Positions 1-9,963 of a stretch of DNA of 64,000 nt are shown one piece after another. The stretch is from Exiguobacterium acetylicum DSM 20416 (lineage in GTDB: Bacteria; Bacillota; Bacilli; Exiguobacteriales; Exiguobacteriaceae): positions 1,602,501 to 1,666,500 of the forward strand of contig NZ_JNIR01000001.1 in the NCBI RefSeq assembly GCF_000702605.1, given 5' to 3'. Within the stretch, counting starts at the first letter, position 1. Each line of letters begins with the position of its first letter. Made by a program: the position numbers and the translations under genes. Below the pieces are notes generated by a model, which had not been told where the DNA came from, did not search any database, and saw only the letters and a program-made list of their open reading frames with translations.

Positions 1-424
<424 letters not shown>

Positions 425-434
425 TCAGGTCATG

Positions 435-466
435 AAAAAGGCGCACCTTCTAAGTGAAGGTGCGCC
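435..466 (-). terminator. Intrinsic terminator of the pyrP-pyrB attenuator
   Basis: On the minus strand an 11-bp perfect stem (GGCGCACCTTC / GAAGGTGCGCC) with a 5-nt loop is followed by TTTTT. It lies just before the pyrB ribosome-binding site and downstream of a PyrR-loop-like sequence, as expected for a PyrR-controlled attenuator. Confidence 0.9.
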
Positions 467-515
467 GAAAGAAGGCAGAGTGATTCCCTGCATCTTTTCA
501 TGGCCCTCACTTTAT

Positions 516-530
516 CGTTCTCTCGGAACG
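516..530 (-). promoter_or_regulatory. Candidate PyrR-binding loop before pyrB (degenerate)
   Basis: The minus strand reads CGTTCCGAGAGAACG, a hairpin with a CGAGA loop. It resembles the PyrR recognition loop (consensus about ARUCCNGNGAGGYU), but the loop is one base shorter than in the two other copies in this window. Its position, just after the pyrP stop and about 50 nt before the terminator, fits an anti-antiterminator. Confidence 0.6.
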
Positions 531-532
531 TC

Positions 533-1846
533 TTAAAAGTTGTTAGCTACCGATTGAGTTGTAGAGGTTTCCGTTGTTTCTTCGACCTGCTCTGTCGTTT
601 TCGGAAGGACTAGATTCAGGATGATCCCAAGAATCGTCGCCAGTGCCATCCCTTCGAGAGAGAAGTTGCCGATTTTGAGCGCTGCGCCTCCGATACCCGT
701 GACGAGAATGACGGCTGTAATCGTCAAGTTTCGTTTATCGGCAAGATCAATCTTACTTTCCGTCAGCGTCCGGAGACCGTTTGACGCGATGACTCCGAAT
801 AAGAGGATACTGATCCCGCCCATGACTGGTGTCGGAATCGTCTTGATGAACCCTTCGACATATCCGAGGAAACCGAAACTGATCGCAAGAACCGCCGCAC
901 CACCTAGGACAAAGACACTATAGACGCGAGTGATTGACATGACACCGTTGTTTTCACCGTAGGTCGTAACTGGTGGTCCACCGAGCATCGAAGCGACTGT
1001 CTTCGCAATCCCGTCGCCAAGTACGGTCCGGTGCATCCCTGGATCAAGGAGCGTCTCGCGCCCGATGATGCGTGATGTCACTTTTTGTTCGCCGATGTGT
1101 TCCGTCAGTGTGACGAGCGTCACGGGAACGATCAGTAGCAAGGCTGCTGTATTCCACGATGGTGTGTAACTCAGGAACGGAATCGTGAAGTCCGGCACGT
1201 GGAAGAACGTGGCTTGTTGCAGTGGTGTGAAGTCAATGATTCCGACCGATGCCGCAACGAGATAACCAACCGTGATCCCGAACAGGATCGGAATCGTGCT
1301 CCACATTCCTTTTAAGTACGTCATCGCAAGGAGTGTGACACCGAGTGTGACCATCGCGACGAGGAAGTACAGTCCGTTGTACTTACCGTCCGCTCCGTTC
1401 ATCGCCATGTTGACAGCGGTCGGGGCGAGCGATAAACCGATGACCATGATGACCGGTCCGATGACAACCGGCGGGAGTAAGCGAAGCAACCAAGCAGCTC
1501 CCGTGTAGCGGATGAGGAGTGAGACAAGTCCGTAAACGAGTCCAGCGACCATTCCGCCGATTAAGGCATCCTCGACACCCCACCGTTCACTGACGGCAAT
1601 GATCGGGGCAATGTAGGCAAAACTCGAACCAAGATATGTGGGTACTTTGAAGCGGGTAACGGCGAGGAAAATCAGTGTGCCGACTCCGCTTGCGACGAGC
1701 GCGACCGATGTGTTGAGTCCCGTTAAGAGCGGGACGAGCACGGTCGCACCAAACATCGCGAAGACGTGTTGCAGGCTGAGCATCAGCCAGTTTAGAGGGT
1801 GAGTAGGTACTTCTTGTACATCAAGTACTGCGGCATGTTTTGCCAT
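533..1846 (-). CDS. pyrP: Uracil permease (NCS2 family)
   Basis: Proton-coupled uracil uptake protein of 437 residues in the cytoplasmic membrane, rich in hydrophobic segments. The NCS2 signature is seen in QHVFAMFGATVLVP (about residue 26) and the substrate-site segments TEHIG (about 248-252) and PPVTTYGENNG (about 291-301). It is second in the pyrR-pyrP-pyrB order. Start: ATG at 1846, with AAAGGGAG about 9 nt upstream. A PyrR-type hairpin ends 1-2 nt before that Shine-Dalgarno sequence, so translational control by PyrR is likely. uraA is an equivalent name. Confidence 0.95.
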   Translation of the reverse strand: MAKHAAVLDVQEVPTHPLNWLMLSLQHVFAMFGATVLVPLLTGLNTSVALVASGVGTLIFLAVTRFKVPTYLGSSFAYIAPIIAVSERWGVEDALIGGMVAGLVYGLVSLLIRYTGAAWLLRLLPPVVIGPVIMVIGLSLAPTAVNMAMNGADGKYNGLYFLVAMVTLGVTLLAMTYLKGMWSTIPILFGITVGYLVAASVGIIDFTPLQQATFFHVPDFTIPFLSYTPSWNTAALLLIVPVTLVTLTEHIGEQKVTSRIIGRETLLDPGMHRTVLGDGIAKTVASMLGGPPVTTYGENNGVMSITRVYSVFVLGGAAVLAISFGFLGYVEGFIKTIPTPVMGGISILLFGVIASNGLRTLTESKIDLADKRNLTITAVILVTGIGGAALKIGNFSLEGMALATILGIILNLVLPKTTEQVEETTETSTTQSVANNF

Positions 1847-1862
1847 ATGGATGACTCCCTTT

Positions 1863-1879
1863 CTGGTCTCTCTGGACCA
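1863..1879 (-). promoter_or_regulatory. PyrR-binding loop at the pyrP ribosome-binding site
   Basis: The minus strand reads TGGTCCAGAGAGACCA, a strong match to the PyrR loop core (GUCC-AGAGAG). Stem TGGTC/GACCA closes a CAGAGA loop. It fills most of the 51-nt gap between pyrR and pyrP and ends directly before the AAAGGGAG ribosome-binding site. No terminator hairpin with a U-run fits in this gap. Confidence 0.8.
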
Positions 1880-1897
1880 CCTTAAAGGTTTTGAATT

Positions 1898-2566
<669 letters not shown>

Positions 2567-2651
2567 TTAAAGGTGATATTAGTTTGGTAGGATCGTCGCT
2601 CGGACGACCGAAGTGTCAGTAGAGGATGTCTCGCATCGCTCTCTAGGTGAT

Positions 2652-2680
2652 ACTCTACCGTTTTATTAGAAAAACGTCAA
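2652..2680 (-). promoter_or_regulatory. Probable sigma-A promoter of the pyr operon
   Basis: The minus strand carries TTGACG, a 17-nt spacer, and TAGAGT. The -35 overlaps the stop codon of the upstream pseudouridine synthase gene. Transcription would start near 2645 and give a leader of about 215 nt before pyrR. Confidence 0.6.
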
Positions 2681-3600
2681 GACTCTAATTCAAGTTTTTT
2701 CAATTGACCGATTTCAAATGTCATCTCTTCTGAGAGTGGTGCTTCAAACCGCATCCACTCGCCTGTGCGTGGATGTTCGAAACCGAGAACCGCAGCATGC
2801 AAGGCTTGACCGTTCATTTTCATCGTCTTGCGTGGACCATATTTCGGGTCACCTGCAAGCGGGAAACCGATATAACGCATATGGACACGGATTTGGTGTG
2901 TCCGTCCTGTTTCAAGTTTACATTCAACGACCGTAAAGCCTTCGTACCGATCAAGCACACGGAAATGGGTTACGGCAGACTTTGAATTCTTATCCGTTAC
3001 CGTCATCCGTTGACGGTCGTTCTTATCGCGTCCGATTGGTGCTTCGATTGTTCCGAGTTCGTGCGGGATTTCACCGTGTACGAGCGCGATGTAAAGACGT
3101 TCTGTCGTCTTCTCTTTTAATTGATGCGCGAGCGATTCATGCGCTAAGTCGTTCTTAGCGACCATCAAGAGACCTGACGTATCCTTATCGATCTGGTGAA
3201 CGATTCCTGGACGTTTGACGCCATTGATGCCTGAGAGATCTTGACAGTGGTGTAATAAGGCGTTGACGAGCGTTCCTGAGACATGACCTGCCGCCGGGTG
3301 AACGACCATCCCTTTTGGTTTGTTGACGACGATGACGTCCGAGTCCTCATAGACGACATCAAGTGGGATGTCTTCCGGTAAGATCTCGAGCTCCACCGCT
3401 TCCGGGATATGAACGACAATCGATTCCGTTCCCGATAATTTATAGTTCGGTTTGACAACACGACCATCGACTTCGACACGTCCCGCTTTCAACCATTCCT
3501 GTACTTGCGAACGCGACCAATCGTTTTGTTCTGCGAGCCATTTATCAATGCGCCCTGTCGCTCCATCCGCTTGCACGGACCATGTTTCTACTTCATTCAT
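2677..3600 (-). CDS. 23S rRNA pseudouridine synthase, RluD/YlyB family
   Basis: Isomerises specific uridines of large-subunit rRNA to pseudouridine in the cytoplasm. The 307-residue protein has an S4 RNA-binding domain (about 16-78) followed by the RluA-type catalytic domain. The catalytic motif reads HQIDKDTSG at 135-143, with catalytic Asp at 138. The position before Ile-Asp is Gln136, whereas RluA-family enzymes normally have Arg (HRxD). The downstream motif LETGRTHQIRVHM is intact. The start overlaps the lspA stop by 4 nt (ATGA), so the two are translationally coupled, as in B. subtilis ylyB-lspA. Confidence 0.9.
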   Translation of the reverse strand: MNEVETWSVQADGATGRIDKWLAEQNDWSRSQVQEWLKAGRVEVDGRVVKPNYKLSGTESIVVHIPEAVELEILPEDIPLDVVYEDSDVIVVNKPKGMVVHPAAGHVSGTLVNALLHHCQDLSGINGVKRPGIVHQIDKDTSGLLMVAKNDLAHESLAHQLKEKTTERLYIALVHGEIPHELGTIEAPIGRDKNDRQRMTVTDKNSKSAVTHFRVLDRYEGFTVVECKLETGRTHQIRVHMRYIGFPLAGDPKYGPRKTMKMNGQALHAAVLGFEHPRTGEWMRFEAPLSEEMTFEIGQLKKLELES

Positions 3601-4073
3601 TTATCCATCGTTCCTTTCTTAGTCAACCGTTCTTCGAACATGACGCTGATCAGCATCGCGATGACACCAAACGTCAAACAGACGTCTGCGACATTAAAGA
3701 TCGGAAAATTATAGCCGAACGGGAAGAAGTGGAAGAAATCAACGACTTCTCCTCGTGCCATTCGATCAATGAAATTTCCGATCGCACCACTGAGCAATAA
3801 CGCGATGCTCCAAGCAAATACCTTATTTTTCGTGCCTTCCTTGTAGAGGAAGTAAATCAATCCAATGACGACGACGACTGTAACGATGAAGAAAAAGCCG
3901 AATTTACCTTCGAGCATTCCCCACGCAGCGCCTCGATTCCGATACGAGTTGAGATAAAAGAAATCCGGAATGACCGTGATCGCTTGACCGATCGTCATGT
4001 TTTGAACGACGATCCATTTCGTCAACTGGTCGATTCCAACGAGTAAAGCAGCAATCCCTAAGTAAAGCCACAT
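3597..4073 (-). CDS. lspA: Lipoprotein signal peptidase (signal peptidase II)
   Basis: Cleaves the signal peptide of diacylglyceryl-modified prolipoproteins at the membrane. The 158-residue protein has four hydrophobic segments, the NRGAAWG motif (46-52) and the catalytic Asp pair at about 103 (GNFIDR) and 130 (FNVAD). The ATG at 4073 is preferred because GGAGG lies 8 nt upstream; the open frame goes on to 4094. Candidate lipoprotein substrates in this window include CtaC and the sugar dehydrogenase at 49923. Confidence 0.95.
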   Translation of the reverse strand: MWLYLGIAALLVGIDQLTKWIVVQNMTIGQAITVIPDFFYLNSYRNRGAAWGMLEGKFGFFFIVTVVVVIGLIYFLYKEGTKNKVFAWSIALLLSGAIGNFIDRMARGEVVDFFHFFPFGYNFPIFNVADVCLTFGVIAMLISVMFEERLTKKGTMDK

Positions 4074-4092
4074 CCTATTGTCCTCCGCATCC

Positions 4093-4134
4093 AAAAATAA
4101 TGAGGGACGTCCTGCGAAGTCGCAGTCGCCCCTC
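4093..4134 (-). terminator. Intrinsic terminator after ileS
   Basis: The minus-strand hairpin GAGGGGCGACTGCG ... CGCAGGACGTCCCTC is followed by ATTATTTTT, located between ileS and lspA. Confidence 0.75.
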
Positions 4135-4145
4135 CCTTTGTATCA

Positions 4146-6881
4146 TTATAAAGAATTGACGACTTCAGTACAACGTGGGCAAAGCGTCGGATGAGCCGGA
4201 TCTTGTCCGAGTTCCGTCGAATATGTCCAACAACGTTCACATTTTTCACCGTCAGCTTTTTGAACCGTGATGCCGGTCGTCTCATACATCTTATCTGCCG
4301 TTTCCACGAATTCGAGTTGTGAGACTTGGAGTAACTGCTCAAGATGATCAATCGTACCGAGCAAGGCTTTTGTTTCTTCTTTCGGCGCAAGTAAGAGTTT
4401 CGCTTCGAGTGTCTTACCGACGAGTTTCTCAACGCGTGCTTCCTCGAGTGCTTTTAAGACATCATCGCGGAACGTCAGGAACGCGTTCCATTTCTCGATG
4501 AGGGCAAGTCCTTCTTCTGAGACTTCGACCGTTTCCGGAAGGTCCGTCAAGAAGATACTCTTCGTCTCAACAGCTGGTACGAACTCCCATGCTTCGTCTG
4601 CTGTGTGTGGCAGGACAGGTGCCATCAATTGCAACAAGGCGACGACTGTATCATACATGACCGTCTGAACCGCACGACGCGACGTCGCGTCTGCTTTTTC
4701 GATATACAGGATATCTTTCGTGTAATCGAGGTAGAACGACGACAAATCAAGGACGCAGAAGTTGTGGAGCAATTGATAGACCGACATGAAGTCGTACGCA
4801 TCATATGCCGCTTTTACTTTTCCAACAAGTTGGTCCAATTTCGTCCGCATGAAACGGTCTGACTCTGGTAAGTCTTCAAATGCGACACGATGCGCCGCAG
4901 GATCGAATTGATCCAAGTTTCCGAGAAGGAAACGAACCGTGTTGCGGATTTTCCGGTATGACTCTGAGACTTGTTTGAAGTTATCCATCGATGCCCGGAC
5001 ATCGGCTTGATAATCAACAGATGCGACCCATAAGCGAAGAATCTCTGCTCCGAATTGTTGCATGACTTGGATCGGTGCGATCGTGTTACCGATCGATTTA
5101 GACATCTTACGACCTTGACCATCCAAGACGAATCCGTGACTGACGACCGCTTTATATGGTGCTTTCCCTGTCGTTGCGACAGCTGTCGATAACGAAGAGT
5201 TAAACCAACCGCGGTATTGGTCAGATCCTTCAAGATAGAGATCCGCCGGACGCGTCAATTCAGGACGTGTCGCAAGGACACCGGCATGTGATGAACCAGA
5301 ATCGAACCAGACATCCATGATGTCCGTTTCTTTTTTGAAGATACCGTTCGGACTGGCTGGATGTGTGAATCCTTCAGGAAGCAAGTCGACCGCTTCGCGC
5401 TCATACCAGACGTTTGATCCGTGAGCTGCGAACAAGTTCGCGATATGATCAATCGTTTCTGGTGTGACGATTTCCGTACCGTCTTCAGCGTAGAAGATTG
5501 GAAGTGGTACACCCCAAGCGCGTTGACGTGAGATGACCCAGTCGCCGCGGTCTTTAAACATGTTGTGAAGACGTGTTTCGCCCCACTCTGGTACCCACTG
5601 GACGCCTTTGATCTCATCAAGGATTTCCGCACGGAAGTCTTTGATTGAAGCGAACCACTGTGGCGTTGCCCGGAATATGACCGGTTTTTTCGTCCGCCAG
5701 TCGTGTGGATACGAGTGTTTGATGAACGATAGTTTTAAGAGAGCGCCTGCTTCTTCGAGGGCGAGACCGATTTCTTTGTTCGCATCCTCATAGAACATGC
5801 CTTCAAATCCAGGAGCTTCTGCTGTCATGACTCCTTTATCGTCAACTGGGCAAAGGACGTCAAGACCGTACGCTTGACCGATGCGGAAGTCATCTTCCCC
5901 GTGACCTGGAGCTGTATGAACGACACCTGTCGCTTCTGCTGTAACGTGATCGCCAAGCATGACGAGTGATTCACGATCGTAAAGCGGATGTTTTGCCTTG
6001 ATGTACTCGAAGTCCGCACCATTGAAGACACGTCCGACTGTTGCATCTTCCCATCCGAGTGCTTCGATGACTTCAGGAACGAGCGTTTCCGCTACGATAT
6101 AGCCTTTTCCTTGATATTCGATCCGCGCATACGTCAATTCCGCACTGACAGAGATTCCAAGGTTCGCTGGAATCGTCCATGGTGTCGTCGTCCAGATGAC
6201 GAAATTATCCGTCGGCTCTAAGATGTTTTTTCCGTCCATGACTTGGAACGCGACATAGATGGCAGCTGATCGTTTATCTTGATATTCGATTTCTGCTTCA
6301 GCTAGTGCCGATTCAGAAGACGGTGACCAATAGACTGGCTTCTTCCCTTTATAGATATAGCCTTTGTTCGCCATATCTCCGAATAAACGAATTTGCGCTG
6401 CTTCAAATTCTGGTTGCAGGGTGATATATGGGTTGTCATAGTCACCGAGTACGCCGAGGCGTTTGAATTGCTCGCGTTGGTGATCGACTTGTTCGAGCGC
6501 ATATTTCGCACATAATTCACGGAATTCCGCGACCGTCATCGATTTACGATCAACGCCGGCTTTTTGAAGTGCTGTTTCGATTGGTAATCCATGTGTGTCC
6601 CAACCTGGTACGTACGGAGACTGGAATCCATTCATCGATTTATAACGAACGATGATGTCTTTTAGGACTTTGTTTAATCCGTGACCCATATGGATATCAC
6701 CATTCGCATACGGAGGACCGTCGTGGAGGATGAACGTTGGTTTCCCAGCGTTCTTTTCCTGTACGGCAGCATAGAGGTTCATTTCTTCCCAACGTGCTTG
6801 CATATCTGGTTCACGTTTAGGTAAATTGCCTCGCATTAAAAACTCAGTTTTCATCATCAATAAGGTTTCTTTGTAATCCAT
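4146..6881 (-). CDS. ileS: Isoleucyl-tRNA synthetase
   Basis: Charges tRNA-Ile, with editing of mischarged valine. It is a 911-residue class I synthetase. The HIGH-type motif is HMGH at 64-67, in the segment [14 protein letters not shown]. The KMSKS motif ([10 protein letters not shown]) lies at about residue 590. The C-terminal zinc site CERCW...CPRC is present, the bacterial mupirocin-sensitive type of domain layout. The start at 6881 (MDYKETLL) is chosen by family alignment; the frame is open to 6932. A T-box leader upstream shows control by uncharged tRNA-Ile. Confidence 0.97.
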   Translation of the reverse strand: MDYKETLLMMKTEFLMRGNLPKREPDMQARWEEMNLYAAVQEKNAGKPTFILHDGPPYANGDIHMGHGLNKVLKDIIVRYKSMNGFQSPYVPGWDTHGLPIETALQKAGVDRKSMTVAEFRELCAKYALEQVDHQREQFKRLGVLGDYDNPYITLQPEFEAAQIRLFGDMANKGYIYKGKKPVYWSPSSESALAEAEIEYQDKRSAAIYVAFQVMDGKNILEPTDNFVIWTTTPWTIPANLGISVSAELTYARIEYQGKGYIVAETLVPEVIEALGWEDATVGRVFNGADFEYIKAKHPLYDRESLVMLGDHVTAEATGVVHTAPGHGEDDFRIGQAYGLDVLCPVDDKGVMTAEAPGFEGMFYEDANKEIGLALEEAGALLKLSFIKHSYPHDWRTKKPVIFRATPQWFASIKDFRAEILDEIKGVQWVPEWGETRLHNMFKDRGDWVISRQRAWGVPLPIFYAEDGTEIVTPETIDHIANLFAAHGSNVWYEREAVDLLPEGFTHPASPNGIFKKETDIMDVWFDSGSSHAGVLATRPELTRPADLYLEGSDQYRGWFNSSLSTAVATTGKAPYKAVVSHGFVLDGQGRKMSKSIGNTIAPIQVMQQFGAEILRLWVASVDYQADVRASMDNFKQVSESYRKIRNTVRFLLGNLDQFDPAAHRVAFEDLPESDRFMRTKLDQLVGKVKAAYDAYDFMSVYQLLHNFCVLDLSSFYLDYTKDILYIEKADATSRRAVQTVMYDTVVALLQLMAPVLPHTADEAWEFVPAVETKSIFLTDLPETVEVSEEGLALIEKWNAFLTFRDDVLKALEEARVEKLVGKTLEAKLLLAPKEETKALLGTIDHLEQLLQVSQLEFVETADKMYETTGITVQKADGEKCERCWTYSTELGQDPAHPTLCPRCTEVVNSL

Positions 6882-6914
6882 CTGACCATCTCTCACCTTT
6901 CGCTTTAAAAGTAC

Positions 6915-7165
6915 AAAAAAAGCCAAGCTCATCCCTGAGATAGGGACGAGCTTGGCTGAACTCGCGGTACCACCCTACTAATCCTGTTCATCAGTTCGAT
7001 GACACAGGACCGCTTAAGTACTCGATAACGGGAGTGAACCGGCATGGCTTACTGTTCAGCGAACGTTCAGTCATGCACTCTAAGGGGATACCCCATCTTT
7101 TTCGTTGCTCGGGCTCCCACCGTTCCCCGATTCGCTGTCAACCGTCCAAGATGCGACGTGTCCTT
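6915..7165 (-). promoter_or_regulatory. T-box riboswitch leader of ileS
   Basis: The T-box sequence AGGGTGGTACCGCG is at 6963-6976 on the minus strand. It is followed by a strong terminator (AGCCAAGCTCGTCCCT / AGGGATGAGCTTGGCT, then a run of seven T) at 6915-6957. An ATC triplet at 7087-7089, placed before a TTAGAGTGC segment typical of the 3' side of Stem I, is the likely Ile specifier. The specifier assignment is inference; the T-box and terminator are directly visible. Confidence 0.93.
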
Positions 7166-7178
7166 ATCATTGATTTTA

Positions 7179-7208
7179 TTTATACGACATCGTCGTCATT
7201 ATACGCAA
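7179..7208 (-). promoter_or_regulatory. Possible promoter of the ileS leader
   Basis: The minus strand has TTGCGT, an 18-nt spacer and TATAAA, overlapping the 3' end of divIVA. The -10 is good and the -35 is weak. Confidence 0.4.
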
Positions 7209-7701
7209 CTGCCGGAACATCGTCAAGCGCTCCACGAGAAGAGAAATCAAACGCATCCCAGTCGTGGCTCGTCAACAATTCCATCTGTGCATCGATCAAC
7301 ACTTTAAACCGGTTGCGGTAAAGCTCGATTTTCTTGCGCATCTGCTCCACTTCGAAGTCTGTCCGTTGTGCCCGGCGTTGCGCCGCATCTTGCAACTGCT
7401 CTGCTTCACGTTCTGCTTGCTTTAGGATCAAGCTCGCTTCTTTTGAAGCATTGGCTTTGACTTCTTCAGCCGCTTCCTGTGCGACAATGATCGATTTGTT
7501 CAATGTTTCTTCCATCGAACTGAAGTAGTCGACGCGTGCTTGCATATTTTGGATGACTTCCTGTTGTTGACGATTCTCACGTAACAACAATTCAAAGTCC
7601 TTGATGACTTGATCTAGGAATTCGTTCACTTCATCTTCGTCATAGCCGCGAAACTTTCGTGTGAACTCCTTATTATGAATATCGAGTGGCGTTAATGGCA
7701 T
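7180..7701 (-). CDS. divIVA: Cell-division and polarity protein DivIVA
   Basis: Membrane-curvature-sensing coiled-coil protein that marks poles and septa. The 173-residue product begins MPLTPLDIHNKEF and has the conserved RGYDEDEVNEFLDQV segment of the N-terminal lipid-binding domain. A long heptad-rich coiled coil follows to about residue 145, then an acidic tail. GGAGGAGG precedes the ATG. It is last of the ftsZ-pgeF-ylmE-sepF-ylmG-ylmH-divIVA series, the usual Firmicute order. Confidence 0.95.
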   Translation of the reverse strand: MPLTPLDIHNKEFTRKFRGYDEDEVNEFLDQVIKDFELLLRENRQQQEVIQNMQARVDYFSSMEETLNKSIIVAQEAAEEVKANASKEASLILKQAEREAEQLQDAAQRRAQRTDFEVEQMRKKIELYRNRFKVLIDAQMELLTSHDWDAFDFSSRGALDDVPAVAYNDDDVV

Positions 7702-7726
7702 GATGAATTCCTCCTCCGCATTTATC

Positions 7727-8497
7727 TTATCCTTTTAAAATACCGTATTGTAGCTTGATCCGGTCACGTTTTGTTGATCCGAGGATTGCAATCAACTTGA
7801 CACGTCCCGTTCCACGCAAGGAAAGCAAGTCACCTTCTTCTAGCATGAAGCTTGAATCATCCACTACTTTATAATTGACCTTACTTTCACCTTGTTTAAT
7901 GAGCGTCTGTGCTTTTTGACGTGAGAAGCCTAGAATTTCACTCACGACCGTATCGAACCGAAGTGAACTGACGAACCCAAGTGTCTCTTCCCACTCTTGA
8001 TCCTTCACTTTCAAACGGTCTTCCGCCTCAACACGCGAAAGACGAATCTTCGTCTTCCCTGCTCGTTCGACGTTTGCTTCGATATAGGTCGCGACTTCGT
8101 CCGCGACGGCAAATTGTACTTGATCCTGGATGATGACGTCGCCGAATTTGGCTCGTTTCAATCCGACGTTCAATAATGTACCGGTGACTTGACGATGAGA
8201 AAGTTCAACGAATTTAGTAGGATAATGAATGCGATAGATGGAAATGTCAAAGTCATCCGCGTTGTATTCATAATAATCTGGTGCGAGGATTGCCCGTTTA
8301 CGTTCAGCGCCTTCGAAACCGCCCTCAAAAAAGAGGGCGCATTTCGAACCGACGAGTTCTTGTGTGATTTGTTGTTCACGTGGATCTAAGAAATCCGTTA
8401 ATTTGAACGTATAGGTCGCTTCCACATGATCGATCCAGTTCAAGACTGAATCGACGAATTCCCGCTCGCTTCCACGATAATGATCGTATACGCTCAT
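7727..8497 (-). CDS. ylmH: YlmH family RNA-binding (S4 domain) protein
   Basis: A 256-residue protein of the division cluster. The C-terminal third (about 180-250) is an S4-type RNA-binding domain, seen in SRQKAQTLIKQGESKVNYKV and the GDLLSLRGTGR segment. Homologues bind RNA and some associate with the ribosome; the exact role here is not shown by sequence. Its start overlaps the ylmG stop by 4 nt (ATGA), indicating coupling. Confidence 0.88.
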   Translation of the reverse strand: MSVYDHYRGSEREFVDSVLNWIDHVEATYTFKLTDFLDPREQQITQELVGSKCALFFEGGFEGAERKRAILAPDYYEYNADDFDISIYRIHYPTKFVELSHRQVTGTLLNVGLKRAKFGDVIIQDQVQFAVADEVATYIEANVERAGKTKIRLSRVEAEDRLKVKDQEWEETLGFVSSLRFDTVVSEILGFSRQKAQTLIKQGESKVNYKVVDDSSFMLEEGDLLSLRGTGRVKLIAILGSTKRDRIKLQYGILKG

Positions 8498-8769
8498 ACT
8501 AAAAAGATTGCTCGAATGCCCGATTGAGCCAAGTTCAAGACGAGGAAGGCTACAATCGGCGAGATATCCAGCATGCCCCCGATAGGCGGGATGATACGAC
8601 GGAAGGGCGCTAGGAATGGCTCGACTAACATCGCGAGCACTTGTCCGAATTTCGAATCACGGGCATTCGGGAACCACGATAGCAGGATATAAACGATCAT
8701 GACGTAACTGTAATACTGTAATAACGTACTCAATGTACGACCAATTGCGTACATCACTTGAGAATCCAT
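8494..8769 (-). CDS. ylmG: YggT family membrane protein YlmG
   Basis: Small integral membrane protein of 91 residues with two hydrophobic segments in the YggT pattern (YILLSWFPNAR, then PFLAPFRRIIPPIGGMLDISPIVAF). Homologues near sepF/ftsZ are linked to division and to chloroplast nucleoid or thylakoid organisation, but the biochemical function is unknown. Start: the ATG at 8769, with AAGGGGTGG upstream and only 2 nt after the sepF stop. Confidence 0.88.
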   Translation of the reverse strand: MDSQVMYAIGRTLSTLLQYYSYVMIVYILLSWFPNARDSKFGQVLAMLVEPFLAPFRRIIPPIGGMLDISPIVAFLVLNLAQSGIRAIFLV

Positions 8770-8771
8770 AC

Positions 8772-9269
8772 TTACCACCCCTTATGATTAATATCATCTT
8801 CTCCAAGAAGATTCGAGATGCTACCAGCCAACTCGACGTTGTTCGGAACACAGAGGAGGGTATTCTGACTGATCGTCGTAATCGTTCCATCGAGAGCGAA
8901 GACGACACCAGATAAGAAATTGATCATCTGTCGTGATTGATCTTTTGACATACGCTGCATATTGACGATGACAGCACGGTTCTGACGAAGATGTTCCCCG
9001 ATTTCCTGGGCTTCGTTGAAGACACGTGGTTCACTCAAAATGACTTGCGATTTCGTTTTTTTCGTCGCATGAAGCGGCGCGATATTCGATTGTCTCACGC
9101 TGTCCTCCTTTTGAGTAACACTTGGGGTAGATTCCTCGTAATACTCTTCATACTCTTGTTGTGAAGCACCTCTACCTTTATTTATTGTAGCATCATTTTC
9201 ATATTCAAGTTCATCTAAATCGTCGCTGTTGCCGAGAAATAGATTTTGCATTTTTGATTTAAAACCCAT
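8772..9269 (-). CDS. sepF: Cell division protein SepF
   Basis: Membrane-anchored partner of FtsZ that bundles filaments and helps tether the Z-ring. The 165-residue protein has an amphipathic N-terminus (MGFKSKMQNLFLG), an acidic low-complexity linker (about 15-75) and the compact SepF core (about 76-155, with RVFNEAQEIGEHLRQNRAV and LSGVVFALDGTI). The ATG at 9269 is chosen because GGGAG is 7 nt upstream; the open frame is longer. Confidence 0.94.
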   Translation of the reverse strand: MGFKSKMQNLFLGNSDDLDELEYENDATINKGRGASQQEYEEYYEESTPSVTQKEDSVRQSNIAPLHATKKTKSQVILSEPRVFNEAQEIGEHLRQNRAVIVNMQRMSKDQSRQMINFLSGVVFALDGTITTISQNTLLCVPNNVELAGSISNLLGEDDINHKGW

Positions 9270-9291
9270 ATCCATTCTCCCTTCTTCTCGT

Positions 9292-9963
9292 TTAGGTGTG
9301 AACGAGCGTCGTCCCGATTCGGACGAACGTCGCCCCTTCTTCGATGGCGATCTCAAAATCAGACGACATTCCCATAGATAACTCCATACATGGAGCATAC
9401 GACAATTTTTTCGCCTTGACCTCTTCTTGCAATGTTTTTAATGAACGAAATACCTCACGGATACGCGTCGTATCTTCCGTTAACGGTGCCATCGTCATCA
9501 GTCCGATGACACGAATCGCTGGATACTGACCGATTTCATGTAAGAACGAAGGTACATCCTCAGGTGCAATGCCTTGCTTCGATTCTTCTCCGGAAACATT
9601 GACTTGAATGAAACAATCAATGATTCGGTCCGTTCGTTTATTGATCTCTTCCGCCAAATGAAGACGGTCGAGGGAATGCAGCACGTCAATGGCATCAATG
9701 ATTTGACGAACTTTACGTGTCTGTAACGTACCGATGAAGTGCCACGTACATGCCGTTCGTCCGAGCTCTGCCTGTTTTTCGAGTAGTCTATCCGGGCGAT
9801 TTTCACCGAGATGTGTCACACCTGCTGCTAATAATTCAGAAGCAACTTGACTTGAGACTGATTTCGTCACGCCAATCAACTGTACCTGCTTTTCAGAAGA
9901 ACTCTTTTCGCTTGCTTGTTCCATTCGTTTCGTAACCTCTTGTACATTATCAAGAATTGACAT
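9292..9963 (-). CDS. ylmE: YggS-type PLP homeostasis protein
   Basis: PLP-binding alanine-racemase-fold protein of 223 residues. Homologues keep pyridoxal phosphate and amino-acid pools in balance rather than acting as enzymes. The PLP lysine lies in LIGVTKS (about residue 34). HFIGTLQTRKVR and the phosphate-binding SMGMSSDFEIAIEEGATFVRIG near the C-terminus are typical. Its start overlaps the 3' end of pgeF by 14 nt, with AAAGGAG 8 nt upstream. Confidence 0.92.
   Translation of the reverse strand: MSILDNVQEVTKRMEQASEKSSSEKQVQLIGVTKSVSSQVASELLAAGVTHLGENRPDRLLEKQAELGRTACTWHFIGTLQTRKVRQIIDAIDVLHSLDRLHLAEEINKRTDRIIDCFIQVNVSGEESKQGIAPEDVPSFLHEIGQYPAIRVIGLMTMAPLTEDTTRIREVFRSLKTLQEEVKAKKLSYAPCMELSMGMSSDFEIAIEEGATFVRIGTTLVHT

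Noticed and set aside
6915-7165. Small coding regions on the plus strand across the ileS leader
   Set aside because: The stretch is explained by the T-box leader (conserved T-box and terminator), and the frames have no ribosome-binding site.
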